Notes: a model not told the origin generated them from the letters alone. Numbered from the stretch's first letter, positions 40,401-48,950 are shown. The stretch: 64,000 nt of DNA from Streptomyces sp. SID11385 (GCF_010548245.1 NZ_JAAGLR010000182.1:1-64000), one strand, 5' to 3'. Numbers and translations are program-made.

Positions 40401-43369
40401 AACTCCCGGTCGAAACGGTCGATCCGGCGGCCAACCCGCTCGACGAACTGCACCTCAGCTCCATCACCGTCGGCCAGATCATGAACCAGGCCGCCCAGGA
40501 GCTGGGCATCTCCGCACCCATGGTCACCACCGCCTTCGCCACCTCCACGCTGGGGCAACTCGCCGAACTCCTTGACGAGCTGTCGGAGCAGTCGCCCGAG
40601 GACCACCAGCCCTCCGCCGCCCCGGGCGTCGCGAGCTGGGTGCGCCCGTTCGTGGTCGATCTGACGCCGGCCGAGCTGTCCGGCGGTCCTGCTGCCGGGC
40701 CCGGTGGCGACTGGCAGGTCTTCGCCTCCGACCGGCACCCGCTGGCCGGCCCGCTGGCCGAGCGGCTGCGCACGGCCGGGCCCGGCGGGGGCGTGCTGCT
40801 CGCTCTTCCCCGCGACTGCGGTCAGGAGCACATCGGCCTGATGCTTGCCGCCGCCCGAGCCGCACTCGACCCGGACCGGCGTGCCGCCGGCACCCGGCTG
40901 GTCGCCGTCGGCGACCGCAGGGGAGCGGCGGGCCTGGCCAAGACGCTGCATCTGGAGGCACCGGACATCCCGGTCACCGTCGTCACCCTGCCGTTGCCCG
41001 GGGACATGACGGCCGAAGCCGCCGAACGGATCAGCCCCCGGATCGCCGCGGACGTGCTGGCCACCACCGGGTTCAGGGAGGTGCACTACGACCGCGAGGG
41101 CGTACGGCGGGAGCCGGTGCTGCGGGCGGTGGAGCTCACGACGGACTCCACCCACCAGGCGTTGGACGACGGCGACGTCCTGCTCATCACCGGCGGCGGC
41201 AAGGGCATCACCGCCGAGTGCGCCATCTCGCTGGCCGGGCCGAGCGGTGCGGCGATCGGGCTGATGGGCCGCTCCGACCCGGCCGAAGACGCCGAGCTCG
41301 CGGACAACCTGCGCCGCATGGAGGCGGCCGGTGTCCGGGTGCACTACGCGCGGGCCGACGTCACCGACGTCGACCAGGTCAAGGCCGCGGTGGGCGAGAT
41401 CACCATGGCGCTCGGCCCGGTCACCGGCCTGCTGCACGGCGCGGGCCGCAACCAGCCGCAGGCGCTCGCCAACCTGGACGAGGACTCGTTCCGCCGCACG
41501 CTGGCCACCAAGATCGACGGTGTGGAAGCGGTGCTGGCCGCGATCGACCCGGCCGCGCTGCGGCTCTTCGTGACATTCGGCAGCATCATCGGCCGGGCGG
41601 GACTGCGCGGCGAGGCGGACTACGCCACCGCCAATGACTGGCTCACCGAGCTGACCGTCCGGTTCCAGCAGGACTACCCCGACTGCCGCTGCCTGGCGCT
41701 GGAGTGGTCGGTCTGGTCCGGTGCCGGCATGGGGGAGCGGCTGGGCGTCCTGGAGGCCCTGGTCCGCGAGGGCATCGAGCCGATCCCCGCCGACCAGGGC
41801 GTGGAACTGCTCGGCCGGCTGCTGGCCGACACCGGTACCCCGCCGGCCCTGGTGGTGATGGGCCGGGCCGGCGGCCTGCCGACGCTCACCCTGGAGCAGC
41901 GCGAAACCCCGCTGCTGCGGTTCCTGGAACGCGTCCAGGTGCACTACCCCGGCATCGAACTGGTCGCGGACGCCGAACTCGGCGCCGGCAGCGACCTCTA
42001 CCTGGCCGACCACCTGCTGGACGGCGACCTGCTCTTCCCCGCCGTCCTCGGCATGGAGGCCATGACCCAGGTGGCCACCGCGCTCACCGGCCTCCAGCAC
42101 ACCCCGGTGCTGGAGGACATGCGGTTCCTGCGGCCCATCGTGGTCCCGGTGAGCGGCACGACGACCCTGCGGGTGGCCGCCCTGGTCACCGGACCCGGCA
42201 CGGTCGAGGTGGTGGTGCGCAGCAGTGAGACCGGCTTCCAGGCCGACCACTTCCGCGCCGTCCTGCGCTTCGGCGGGCGGGAGCCGGCCGGTGATCCGGC
42301 GCCGGTCACAGAGCAGGTGCCGCGCGTGCCGCTGGCACCCGGTGAGCTGTACGGGCCGGTGCTCTTCCAGGGCGACCGCTTCCAGCGGCTGCTCGGCTAC
42401 CGGGACCTGGCCGCCAAGCACTGCCTGGCCGAGATCGACGACACTCCCAGGGCCGACTGGTTCGCCGCCTACCATCCGGGCGAACTGGTACTGGCCGATC
42501 CCGGTACCCGCGACGCGCTCATGCACTCCATCCAGGCGTGCGTGCCCGACGCCACGCTGCTGCCGGTGAGCGTGGCACGGCTGCATCTCGCGGCCCGGCC
42601 GGCGCGACAGACCGGCCGGCTGCTGTTCCTCGACGCCCGCGAGCGGTCCCGGGACGGCGACAGCTACCTCTACGACCTGGACGTCCGCGACGAGGAGGGC
42701 CGACTGGTCGAGCGTTGGGAGGGCCTGCTGCTGCGGGCGGTGCGCAAGCAGGACGGTGCCGGCCCCTGGCTGCCGGCGCTGCTCGGCCCCTTCCTGGAAC
42801 GGCGTGCCGAAGCGGCGCTCGGCCACCCGCTGCGGTGCGTCGTGCTCCCCGGAGGCCCGGTGGACGGGTCCTCGGTGGACGAGCGCAGGCAGCGCACCGC
42901 CCAGGCGGTGAGCTGGGCGCTGGGGCGGACCACCGAGGTGCGCCACCGGCCCGACGGAAGGCCCGAACTGGCCGAAGGCCGACGGATGTCCTCCTCGCAC
43001 GCGGCGGGCGTCACCTTCGCCGTGGTCGCCGACCAGGCCGTCACCTGCGACGTCGAGGTGGCCGCCGAACGGTCGGCCGACGAGTGGGCGGCGCTGCTCG
43101 GCGCCGACGGCCTGGCACTGGCACGGCTGCTCGCCGAGGGGCGGGGCGAGGCACTGAGCCTGGCCGCCACACGGGTGTGGGGCGCGGTGGAGACACTGCG
43201 CAAGGCGGGCCACGCGGTGGCCGCGCTGAGCCTGGACGGCGACGCGGGACTGCCGGCCGGCTGGGTGGCCTTCCGCGGCGGCGCACACCGCATCACGTCA
43301 TTCGCGACCGCCCTGGAGGGCGTCGCCGATCCGGTGTCGTTCACCGTGCTGACCGAGGGGACCCGATGA
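37484..43369 (+). CDS. pksE: Iterative enediyne polyketide synthase (PKSE)
   Basis: A 1,961-residue single-module iterative PKS from ATG 37484, which overlaps the unbU stop. Order of parts: KS (about 20-460) with Cys230 (VDGACSSSL), His363 (EGHGTGT) and His402 (GNFGHTKAA); AT (about 597-880) with GHSLGE Ser673; ACP (about 950-1035) with LDELHLSSITVG, where the phosphopantetheine Ser is one of Ser992/993; KR (about 1230-1440) with ITGGGKGITAE, Tyr1380 and YATAND; DH-like (about 1490-1720) with His1510; and a C-terminal phosphopantetheinyl-transferase domain (about 1750-1961) with CDVEV (Asp1856, Glu1858). This is the standard PKSE layout. All visible catalytic residues are intact, so it should make the conjugated polyene precursor. 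Confidence 0.96.
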   Translation: MSVREPRPVTTAENDERELSGRIAVVGIACRYPDAENPEQLWQNVLAGRRAFRKLPDQRMRAADYYSPDPTAPDRFYSAKAAVIEGFEFDRVRYRVAGSTFRSTDMTHWLALDTAARALEDAGFPFGEGLADVNTGVIIGNTLTGEFSRANLMRLRWPYVRRTVGAALREQGWENEALTAFLDGLEQRYKSAFPPIGEDTLAGGLANTIAGRICNHFDFKGGGFTVDGACSSSLLSVSTACDALARGTMDVAVAGGVDLSIDPFEVIGFAKTGALATGEMRVYDKGANGFWPGEGCGMLVLMRDEDARAQGRFRYATIAGWGYSSDGKGGITRPEASGHRLAIRRAYRAAGFGMETIGLLEGHGTGTAVGDATELRAFSEARRAAGALAPAALSTVKGNFGHTKAAAGVAGLLKAILAVRHQVIPPATSHFDPHPELLGPTPALRVPDRAELWPEGMPIRAGVSSMGFGGINAHVVVEHADGLRRSAVPSVTRRLVASRQDVELFLLDGTDPEELRQKATRLAEFCAQLSYAELGDLAATLQGELDGRPLRAAVLVASPEQATERLTELAGQLAAGVRTLLDTQKGVFLGSAGSAPRIAFLFPGQGAGKRGDGGALRRRFAAVDELYDRLSLPTDGDLVATEVAQPRIVAASVAGLRVLDILGIEAVRATGHSLGELTALHWSGAMDEPTVLSAAGVRGRIMAAAGDGEGTMAALATTPELAETLTAGEPVVIAGYNSPRQTVVSGPVAAVERVCALAAGQGVGAARINVSHAFHSPAVAPAAAGLAEHLRTERFGRIGEGLISTVTGGLLPADTDVVDLLTRQVLQPVRFTEALQEMDGEVDLLIEVGPGHVLKSLAAEILPDVPAVATEADALSLTGLLGTVAAAWTMGAPVRHGQLFAGRFTRPLPLDKEFLFFASPCESNDEDFVLEQSVPAALPELTAPAATAGTTAADKEDASSLGVLLRLAAERAELPVETVDPAANPLDELHLSSITVGQIMNQAAQELGISAPMVTTAFATSTLGQLAELLDELSEQSPEDHQPSAAPGVASWVRPFVVDLTPAELSGGPAAGPGGDWQVFASDRHPLAGPLAERLRTAGPGGGVLLALPRDCGQEHIGLMLAAARAALDPDRRAAGTRLVAVGDRRGAAGLAKTLHLEAPDIPVTVVTLPLPGDMTAEAAERISPRIAADVLATTGFREVHYDREGVRREPVLRAVELTTDSTHQALDDGDVLLITGGGKGITAECAISLAGPSGAAIGLMGRSDPAEDAELADNLRRMEAAGVRVHYARADVTDVDQVKAAVGEITMALGPVTGLLHGAGRNQPQALANLDEDSFRRTLATKIDGVEAVLAAIDPAALRLFVTFGSIIGRAGLRGEADYATANDWLTELTVRFQQDYPDCRCLALEWSVWSGAGMGERLGVLEALVREGIEPIPADQGVELLGRLLADTGTPPALVVMGRAGGLPTLTLEQRETPLLRFLERVQVHYPGIELVADAELGAGSDLYLADHLLDGDLLFPAVLGMEAMTQVATALTGLQHTPVLEDMRFLRPIVVPVSGTTTLRVAALVTGPGTVEVVVRSSETGFQADHFRAVLRFGGREPAGDPAPVTEQVPRVPLAPGELYGPVLFQGDRFQRLLGYRDLAAKHCLAEIDDTPRADWFAAYHPGELVLADPGTRDALMHSIQACVPDATLLPVSVARLHLAARPARQTGRLLFLDARERSRDGDSYLYDLDVRDEEGRLVERWEGLLLRAVRKQDGAGPWLPALLGPFLERRAEAALGHPLRCVVLPGGPVDGSSVDERRQRTAQAVSWALGRTTEVRHRPDGRPELAEGRRMSSSHAAGVTFAVVADQAVTCDVEVAAERSADEWAALLGADGLALARLLAEGRGEALSLAATRVWGAVETLRKAGHAVAALSLDGDAGLPAGWVAFRGGAHRITSFATALEGVADPVSFTVLTEGTR

Positions 43370-43842
43370 CGCAACCGGACTACTACGAGTACCGCCACCT
43401 GGTCGGCTTTGAGGAGACCAACCTCGTCGGCAACGTCTACTACGTCAACTACCTCCGCTGGCAGGGCCGCTGCCGGGAGATGTTCCTGCGCGACCGGGCA
43501 CCCGACGTGCTCGCCGACATCCGGGCCGACCTCAAGCTGTTCACCCTGAAGGTGGACTGCGAGTTCTTCGCCGAGATCACCGCCTTCGACGAACTGTCCA
43601 TCCGGATGCGGCTCGTGGACCTCACTCAGACCCAGATCGCCTTCACCTTCGACTACGTGCGGCTCGGGCCGGACGGAAGCGAGACCCTGGTCGCCCGGGG
43701 GCAGCAGCGGATCGCCTGCATGCGCGGCCCCAACACCGACACCCGTCCGACCAGGGTCCCCGAGCCGCTGCGGCTCGCCCTGGTGCCCTACAGCGTCTCC
43801 GGTACGGCGTCCTCCCGGACGCTCACCGCTACTGCGAGGTGA
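43366..43842 (+). CDS. Enediyne thioesterase (hot-dog fold; TEBC/E10 type)
   Basis: A 158-residue hot-dog thioesterase coupled to pksE by a 4-bp overlap. It opens YYEYRHLVGFEETNLVGNVYYVNYLRWQGRCREMFL, where the family catalytic region, usually FxxTNLVGNVYY, is preserved. It is the conserved partner of PKSE and releases the nascent polyene from its ACP. Residue numbering and length (about 150) are normal. The next gene starts immediately after the stop. Confidence 0.95.
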   Translation: MTQPDYYEYRHLVGFEETNLVGNVYYVNYLRWQGRCREMFLRDRAPDVLADIRADLKLFTLKVDCEFFAEITAFDELSIRMRLVDLTQTQIAFTFDYVRLGPDGSETLVARGQQRIACMRGPNTDTRPTRVPEPLRLALVPYSVSGTASSRTLTATAR

Positions 43843-43847
43843 TCCAC

Positions 43848-44417
43848 ATGCCCATCCTCCCCTCCGCCTCCGTTCCGCTGCCCGGTCCGCTCGACCTGCC
43901 ACCGCTTCCCGCGGAGGCGCCCGAGGCGGACATCCACGACCGTCGCGCACTGCGCGGGGTGCTGGGACGTTTCGCCACCGGGGTGACCGTGCTGACCGCG
44001 GGACGTGACACGCCGCGCGGCATGACCGCCAACTCCTTCACCTCCGTCTCCCTCGAACCGGCCCAGGTGCTGGTGTGCGTCGTGAAGTCGGCAGCCATCC
44101 ACCAGCTCGTTCTGGACGAGCAGGCGTTCGCGGTCTCGGTGCTCAGCCGGGACCAGGAATGGGTGGCCCGGCACTTCGCCGACCACTCACGCCCGCGCGG
44201 CGCGGCGGAGTTCGCCGGCATCGACCACGCACCCGGCCGGCACACCGGAGCCCCCGTGCTGGACCACGTCCAGGCATGGCTGGAGTGCCGGCTCAGCGCC
44301 GTCCACGACGGAGGGGACCACACCATCTTCGTGGGCTCGGTCCTGTGCGCGGGCAACGCCTCGGGAGAGGACCCGCTGCTCTTCCTGGGCGGGGCCTTCC
44401 GCCGCGTCGCCGCCTGA
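43848..44417 (+). CDS. Flavin reductase (E6-type partner of flavin-dependent monooxygenases)
   Basis: A 189-residue FMN/FAD reductase of the HpaC/ActVB type. ATG 43848 is chosen since GAGGTGA lies a few bases before it; GTG 43839 overlaps the thioesterase stop and is a weaker option. Signatures are VLGRFATGVTVLTAG, GMTANSFTSVSLEPAQVLVCV and FAVSVLSRDQEWVARHFA. It should supply reduced flavin to a two-component oxygenase; the candidate in this window is the acyl-CoA-dehydrogenase-fold protein at 55208-56392. It is the last gene of the plus-strand core operon. Confidence 0.88.
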   Translation: MPILPSASVPLPGPLDLPPLPAEAPEADIHDRRALRGVLGRFATGVTVLTAGRDTPRGMTANSFTSVSLEPAQVLVCVVKSAAIHQLVLDEQAFAVSVLSRDQEWVARHFADHSRPRGAAEFAGIDHAPGRHTGAPVLDHVQAWLECRLSAVHDGGDHTIFVGSVLCAGNASGEDPLLFLGGAFRRVAA

Positions 44418-44431
44418 CCCCGGTTCCCACA

Positions 44432-44464
44432 GGAAGCCCGGCCGGCTGCCCCGGCCGGGCTTCC
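44432..44464. terminator. Stem-loop after the flavin reductase gene
   Basis: GGAAGCCCGGCCGG (44432-44445) pairs with CCGGCCGGGCTTCC (44451-44464), a 14-bp perfect stem with a 5-base loop, 14 bases after the stop codon. Confidence 0.8.
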
Positions 44465-44500
44465 CGCGTCGCCCCCGGCAGTCCCGGGTGGACGCCGGAA

Positions 44501-44547
44501 CGCGAACGGCCGCCCCGGGCAGCTGCTGCCCGGGGCGGCCGTTCGCG
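44501..44547. terminator. Large stem-loop between core operon and P450
   Basis: A 47-bp perfect palindrome with 23-bp arms around one central base (start CGCGAACGGCCGCCCCGGGC). It sits between the convergent flavin reductase and P450 genes and should block transcripts from both sides. With the hairpin at 44432 it makes a double terminator. Confidence 0.85.
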
Positions 44548-44584
44548 TGACCGGTCCGTCCTCGCCGCCGGCGGCGGCGCACTC

Positions 44585-45982
44585 TCAGTTCCGCGGTTCC
44601 ACGGTCATCGGCAGGCCGCCCTTGACCCGCAGGGTCAGCATCGGCTCGGCCCGTACCCTGTGGCCCGGGGGGACCGAGAGACGCAGCCGGCGCAGCAGGA
44701 CGGCGAGCACCACCGTGGCCTCCATCATCCCCAGGCTGCTGCCGACACAGACCCGCGGTCCCGCACCGAACGGTACGTAGCTGTACCGGTGCCGGCCCGC
44801 GGCGCGGCCCGTGGCGAACCGTTCCGGGTCGAACCGGTCCGGGTCCTCCCAGAAGTCCGGGTGCCGGTGCAGTGTGTAGGGGCACAGCACCACATCGGCG
44901 CCGGCCGGCACCCGGTAGTCCCCGATCCGGTCCGCCGCCAGCGCCCTGCGCGGCAGCAGCCACACCGCCGGGTACAGCCGCATCACCTCCTGGAGCACCA
45001 TCGACGTGTACGTGAGCCGGTGGAAGTCCTCGATGGTGGGCAGCCGGTCGCCCAGCACCTCGTCGACCTCGGCGCGTACCCGGTCGCCCGCTTCCGGGTG
45101 CCGGTCCAGCAGGTACAGCGTCCAGTTGAGGGTGCTGGCAGTGGTGTCGTGCCCGGCGAGCAGCAGGGTGATGAGCTCGTCGCGCATCCGGTTCTGCCGG
45201 ACTGCCGGATCCCGCTCGTCAGCCGTCGCGTCGATGAGGCGCGAGAGCACGTCGTCGCGGGTGCCGTCGGAAGCCGGGTGCCGTTCCCGCTCCTGGGCGA
45301 GGGCGGCCACGATCCGGTTCAGTTCGGCCCGCGCCTTGCGGAACCTCAGTTGCAGGGGCAGCGGGACCCACGTGGGCACCGAACTCAGGCTCATCATTTC
45401 GAAGACGGCCTGGTCCTGGACGATTTCGAAGGCCTCGCCGATGGCTTCGTACGCGCCCAGGTCCGCGTCCAGCAGCGAGCGGCCGAGCACCCCGAGGGTG
45501 AGCCCGGTCATCTCCTGCCGGATGTCCACCGCTCCCGCGCCCGCCGACAGCCTCAGCCGGTCCGCCAGCAGCAGCGCCTCCTCGCCGATGGCCCCGATCT
45601 GCCGGGCGATGCGGCGCGGCTGGAACGCCGGCTGGATCACCTTGCGCTGGGCTCGCCACAGCGGGCCCTCACTGGTCAGCAGGCCGTTGCCGAGCGCGCG
45701 CCGGGCGTGCACCAGGCCGATGCCCTTGTGGTAGTTGGCGCTGTTGTCGGTCAGCACCCGGCGGATGTGGTCGGGGTGGTTGAAGAAGTACAGGGTCTTG
45801 GGGCCGAGCGGCAGCCGTACCGCGTCGCCGTAGGTGGCCGCCGCCTCGGTCATCACTGCCAGCCGGTCGGAGGCCATCCGGGCCAGGAGCACCGGGGTGC
45901 TGGCCCGCGACGGCCCCGGAGGCCGCCGCGGCCGGTCGCCGCTCGGCAGGACCGGGGCCGGTACCGAGTCCATGCCCGTCAT
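44585..45982 (-). CDS. Cytochrome P450 (E7-like position)
   Basis: A 465-residue P450 starting at ATG 45982 (MTGMDSVPAPVLPSGD), which overlaps the stop of the DUF1702 gene. Family elements are the I-helix LLLAGHDTTAST, the K-helix EVMRLYP (ExxR), PERF and the haem loop FGAGPRVCVGSS with the thiolate Cys412. The style is like bacterial CYP102/CYP4-type long P450s rather than the shorter 400-residue class. It probably hydroxylates or epoxidises the enediyne intermediate. A ferredoxin or reductase gene is not seen nearby. Confidence 0.92.
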   Translation of the reverse strand: MTGMDSVPAPVLPSGDRPRRPPGPSRASTPVLLARMASDRLAVMTEAAATYGDAVRLPLGPKTLYFFNHPDHIRRVLTDNSANYHKGIGLVHARRALGNGLLTSEGPLWRAQRKVIQPAFQPRRIARQIGAIGEEALLLADRLRLSAGAGAVDIRQEMTGLTLGVLGRSLLDADLGAYEAIGEAFEIVQDQAVFEMMSLSSVPTWVPLPLQLRFRKARAELNRIVAALAQERERHPASDGTRDDVLSRLIDATADERDPAVRQNRMRDELITLLLAGHDTTASTLNWTLYLLDRHPEAGDRVRAEVDEVLGDRLPTIEDFHRLTYTSMVLQEVMRLYPAVWLLPRRALAADRIGDYRVPAGADVVLCPYTLHRHPDFWEDPDRFDPERFATGRAAGRHRYSYVPFGAGPRVCVGSSLGMMEATVVLAVLLRRLRLSVPPGHRVRAEPMLTLRVKGGLPMTVEPRN

Positions 45983-46962
45983 GCCCGCGCCTCGGGCGCT
46001 TCGCTGGAGATCCGCTCGGCGATCTCCCGGCGCCACACCTCGTAGGCTGTCAGCCGGTCGTCGACGACGGGGGTGGGCCGGGCCCGCGAGCAGACCTCGG
46101 TAACCTGCTGCGGGGTCATGCCGCAGAGCAGCCGCGCGGCCATCTCGGTGTGCGGTGTCAGCAGTCCGGACTCCACGCGGGTCGTCGAGGCGAAGGCCGC
46201 GCCCTGGGCGAGTTGCGGCCGGTAGCTGCCTGCCCGTTCGAGCAGGTACAGCAGCTCGGCCTCGTCGGCACCGCCGGCGTAGCAGGCGGCCAGTCCGACC
46301 CCGCTGTAGAGGTCGGCACGCCGGTCCGCCGTGAAGCCGTCCACCAGGTCCGCCACTACGGCCGGGTCGGTGCCCCCGATGAACCACAGCGCCCGTCCGA
46401 TGCCCTGGTCGACGGCGTGCCCCGCGTACCGCCGGGTCTCGTCGCCGGGCCACCGGAAGGACGGGTCCCGGTACTGCTCGCGCACATAGCGCTGGGTACG
46501 GAAGTAGGCCTGGTGGAAGCCGTATCCGTCCAGGGACAGCCAGCGCAGCAGAGGGTCGGCGGGCGCGATGGACGCCCACCGGAAGCGGGGCAGCCGGGCC
46601 ATCGCCCAGCCGACGCCGACGTGCACCATGTACTCGTGCGGGGCACCATGGCCCGCCAGAAAGGCCGATATCCGGCCGTTGCCGGGTATCGGGAGGCCGT
46701 CCAGCATGGCCAGTCCCATGGCCGCGCCCTCGTAGGCGAAGCCGCGGAACCGCACCGGGATCCGCTCAAGCCGCTGGTGCGCCTCGTCCTGGTCGCGTGC
46801 CTCGACGGCGTACGCGTAGCCGTCGAGGAAGGTCGCCCCGACCGTCTCCAGCGTCTCCCGTGCCTCGGGGCTCTTCTCGTGGAAGCCCCGGGTCGACAGC
46901 TTGGTCTCGTTGTGGCTCGGTGTCATCAGACGGCGTCTGACCGTGCGCCAGCTCGCGCTCAT
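45979..46962 (-). CDS. unbL: DUF1702 protein, UnbL/E3-type enediyne biosynthesis protein
   Basis: A 327-residue protein. ATG 46962 (MSASWRTVRRRLMTPSH) is chosen because GGAGGG lies seven bases before it and because the family starts this way; ATG 46926 would clip it. The central region matches DUF1702: GFAYEGAAMGLAMLDGLP, YMVHVGVGWAMARLP, PLLRWLSLDGYGFHQAYF, QGIGRALWFIGG and DLYSGVGLAACYAGG. The family is the UnbL/E3 member of the enediyne core. Here it is separated from unbV-unbU-pksE and placed in a minus-strand pair with the P450. Confidence 0.82.
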   Translation of the reverse strand: MSASWRTVRRRLMTPSHNETKLSTRGFHEKSPEARETLETVGATFLDGYAYAVEARDQDEAHQRLERIPVRFRGFAYEGAAMGLAMLDGLPIPGNGRISAFLAGHGAPHEYMVHVGVGWAMARLPRFRWASIAPADPLLRWLSLDGYGFHQAYFRTQRYVREQYRDPSFRWPGDETRRYAGHAVDQGIGRALWFIGGTDPAVVADLVDGFTADRRADLYSGVGLAACYAGGADEAELLYLLERAGSYRPQLAQGAAFASTTRVESGLLTPHTEMAARLLCGMTPQQVTEVCSRARPTPVVDDRLTAYEVWRREIAERISSEAPEARA

Positions 46963-47230
46963 CGTTGCCCTCCAGCCCGCCGCGAGCCCGGATGGCCGCA
47001 GCTCTCCGGTTTCATGCTCCGGCCCCTCGGACCGCGCCACTACTTCTGCCGTGCCGGTACCGGGCAATTCAGGAGTAGGCAGTGAACGGGCCGGCTCCCG
47101 ACACTCAGTCGCACTGCCCGCACGTCCCCGTGTGCGAGGTCTCGCGTGGGGCCACCCCGAACCGGAGCGGCCGAGATCGCGGACCTCGTGCACCGATTCC
47201 GGCACCGCCCTGCGACAGAGGAGACCTCGC
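46963..47230. promoter_or_regulatory. Divergent promoter region between unbL and a membrane-protein gene
   Basis: A 268-bp gap between outward-facing genes. It contains the ribosome sites of both (GGAGGG before 46962, AGGAG before 47231). No gene and no assignable operator. Confidence 0.45.
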
Positions 47231-48199
47231 GTGACCGATACCACCCTTGCTCCCACCTCGACGGCACCGCCGCACGCCACCTCGCTTTTCGTCAACGGCC
47301 TGTTCCCGCGCCGCCGGGTCCTGCTCCTCGTGCTCAGCGTGCTCGGCGGCCTGCTGATCGCCTACGCGTGGTCCTCGAAGCTGGCGGACGACGAGATCGG
47401 CTTCCGCACCGCCAGCCAACTGCTTGGTCACGACGCCGAGGACACGCCGCTGTCCGGCATCGCCTCCGGGGTGCTCTTCGCCCTGGTGTCCGGGCTGGCG
47501 GGCTCCTTCACGGCCTGCAACGTGGCCGTGTTCGGAGCGGTGGGCCCGCTGGTCGGACAGATCAGCCTGACCCGCCGTCAGCGGCTGGCACACGCGCTGC
47601 GGCCGCTGGGCTGGATGGCGGCCGGCATGCTGCCGGTCTCGGCCGCCTACGGGGTGCTGGTCGGTCTCGTCGGCACCCACATGCCGCAGTTCTCGACGGC
47701 GCAGACGCACGGCATCTCACCCCGGATCGCCCAGGCCATGATCGTGTACGGGGTGCTCGGCCTGTTCATGCTGGCACTCGGGCTGGCCGCGGCCGGTCTG
47801 ATCCCCGACCCGCTGGCGGCTGTCTCGCGCCGGTATCCGAACGCCCCGCTGGTGCTGATCGGCGCCATGGTCGGCGCCTTCCTGATCGGCCGCCCCTACC
47901 CGCTGTTCCGCAACCTGTTCCGGCAGGCGGCCGAGGAACACAACCCGCTCTACGGGGCAGTCGCCTTCTCGCTCCAGTCCATCGGCAACTTCGTGGTGAT
48001 GGCGGTGCTCTTCCTGCTCCTGTCCTACATCCTCAGCCGGCCCGTCCAGCGCTGGCTGGCCACCAAGCCGGGCCGGGTGGCGACGCTGACGGCGTCCGCG
48101 TTCCTGGTGGCCGGCGCATTCACGGTCGTTTACTGGGACATCCGGATGCTGGGCAGGCTCGATTACCTGTGGTTCCCGACAGCTCCCTGGAACGCGTAG
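47231..48199 (+). CDS. Multi-span membrane protein, DsbD/CcdA-like fold suspected
   Basis: A 322-residue protein from GTG 47231 (MTDTTLAPTSTAPPH) with AGAGGAGA upstream. There are about seven hydrophobic spans (VLLLVLSVLGGLLIAYAW, SGVLFALVSGLAGSFTACNVAVFG, WMAAGMLPVSAAYGVLVGLVG, MIVYGVLGLFMLALGLAAAGLI, LVLIGAMVGAFLIG, SIGNFVVMAVLFLLLSYIL, ATLTASAFLVAGAFTVVYW). The segment GSFTACNVAVFG resembles the first Cys segment of DsbD/CcdA electron carriers, but the second Cys is not obvious. Role unknown: electron transfer, transport or resistance are possible. Confidence 0.7.
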   Translation: MTDTTLAPTSTAPPHATSLFVNGLFPRRRVLLLVLSVLGGLLIAYAWSSKLADDEIGFRTASQLLGHDAEDTPLSGIASGVLFALVSGLAGSFTACNVAVFGAVGPLVGQISLTRRQRLAHALRPLGWMAAGMLPVSAAYGVLVGLVGTHMPQFSTAQTHGISPRIAQAMIVYGVLGLFMLALGLAAAGLIPDPLAAVSRRYPNAPLVLIGAMVGAFLIGRPYPLFRNLFRQAAEEHNPLYGAVAFSLQSIGNFVVMAVLFLLLSYILSRPVQRWLATKPGRVATLTASAFLVAGAFTVVYWDIRMLGRLDYLWFPTAPWNA

Positions 48200-48228
48200 C
48201 AATTTCTCCCCGCCCCGGCGGAACCACC

Positions 48229-48268
48229 AACGGCGGCTCCGGGCCCTACTGGGTCCGGAGCCGCCGTT
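48229..48268. terminator. Bidirectional stem-loop between the membrane protein and TetR genes
   Basis: AACGGCGGCTCCGG (48229-48242) pairs with CCGGAGCCGCCGTT (48255-48268). It overlaps the final codons of the TetR gene and follows the membrane protein stop by 30 bases. Confidence 0.75.
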
Positions 48269-48896
48269 GTGTCGCCCTGGCCAGGGATTCCTGGGCGCGC
48301 TGAGGGTCGTCCCCCGCGCCCAGGATCATTCCGCCCACCTGTGCCTCGAAGCAGACGTCCGCGGTGTTGGGCTCGACCAGGTAGCCGCCGAGGTCAAGGG
48401 TGACGAGTCCGTGCAGGGCGATCCAGAGCTGATGGGCGAGCAGTTCGGGGTCGAAGGGGCGGAAGCGGCCGGTCGCGGCGCAGCGCTTGACCGCTCCGAC
48501 GAGGATGTCCAGGGTGTAGCGGCCGTGCTGCCGGTCGGCGTCGGTGAGCGAGAAGCCGCTCAGGCTCGACCCGCCGAACATCACGTTGTACAGGTGCCAG
48601 TGCTCCCGGGCGTTGTCCCGGTACGCCCAGCCGAGGGCGAGCACGTCGGCGACCGGGTCGTCGCTCTCCTCGACGGCTCTCATCCGGTCGCCGAGCAGCC
48701 TGAACCCTTCGTGGACCATCGCCCGCACCAGGTCGTCCATACCACCGAAGTGCGTGTAGACGACCGTGGTGGAGGTGCCCACCATGGCTGCCAGTTTGCG
48801 GGTGGACAGTGCGGCCGGCCCCTCCTCGCCGAGCAGCTTCGCCGCGGCGTCGATGAGTTGGGGACGCAGGTTCGGGTCAACTCGGCGTGGGCTCAC
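48246..48896 (-). CDS. TetR-family transcriptional regulator
   Basis: A 216-residue protein from GTG 48896. The N-terminal HTH is DAAAKLLGEEGPAALSTRKLAAMVGTSTTVVYTHFGGMDDLVRAM. The C-terminal domain (GRFRPFDPELLAHQLWIALHGLVTLDLGGYL) is of the WHG type. It is divergent from the carotenoid-oxygenase gene across 80 bp that holds the palindrome GTTACGTAAC. It probably represses itself and the oxygenase, and may also act on the MFS exporter, which has its own TetR-style palindrome. Ligand unknown. Confidence 0.88.
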   Translation of the reverse strand: MSPRRVDPNLRPQLIDAAAKLLGEEGPAALSTRKLAAMVGTSTTVVYTHFGGMDDLVRAMVHEGFRLLGDRMRAVEESDDPVADVLALGWAYRDNAREHWHLYNVMFGGSSLSGFSLTDADRQHGRYTLDILVGAVKRCAATGRFRPFDPELLAHQLWIALHGLVTLDLGGYLVEPNTADVCFEAQVGGMILGAGDDPQRAQESLARATQRRLRTQ

Positions 48897-48940
48897 CCTT
48901 GACAGTATGGCGGGCGGCTGTGACGCTATTCCGTGACGGT

Positions 48941-48950
48941 GTTACGTAAC
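48941..48950. promoter_or_regulatory. Palindrome GTTACGTAAC between TetR and oxygenase genes
   Basis: A perfect 10-bp palindrome 45-54 bp upstream of the TetR start, and 27 bp before the oxygenase start. It lies in the only AT-richer patch of the gap. Candidate TetR operator. Confidence 0.5.

Noticed and set aside
40109-43288. Long minus-strand frame inside pksE
   Set aside because: Antisense shadow; pksE has continuous domain matches across the whole stretch.
46927-46962. Start of unbL at 46926
   Set aside because: ATG 46962 has a better ribosome site and restores the usual DUF1702 N-terminus.
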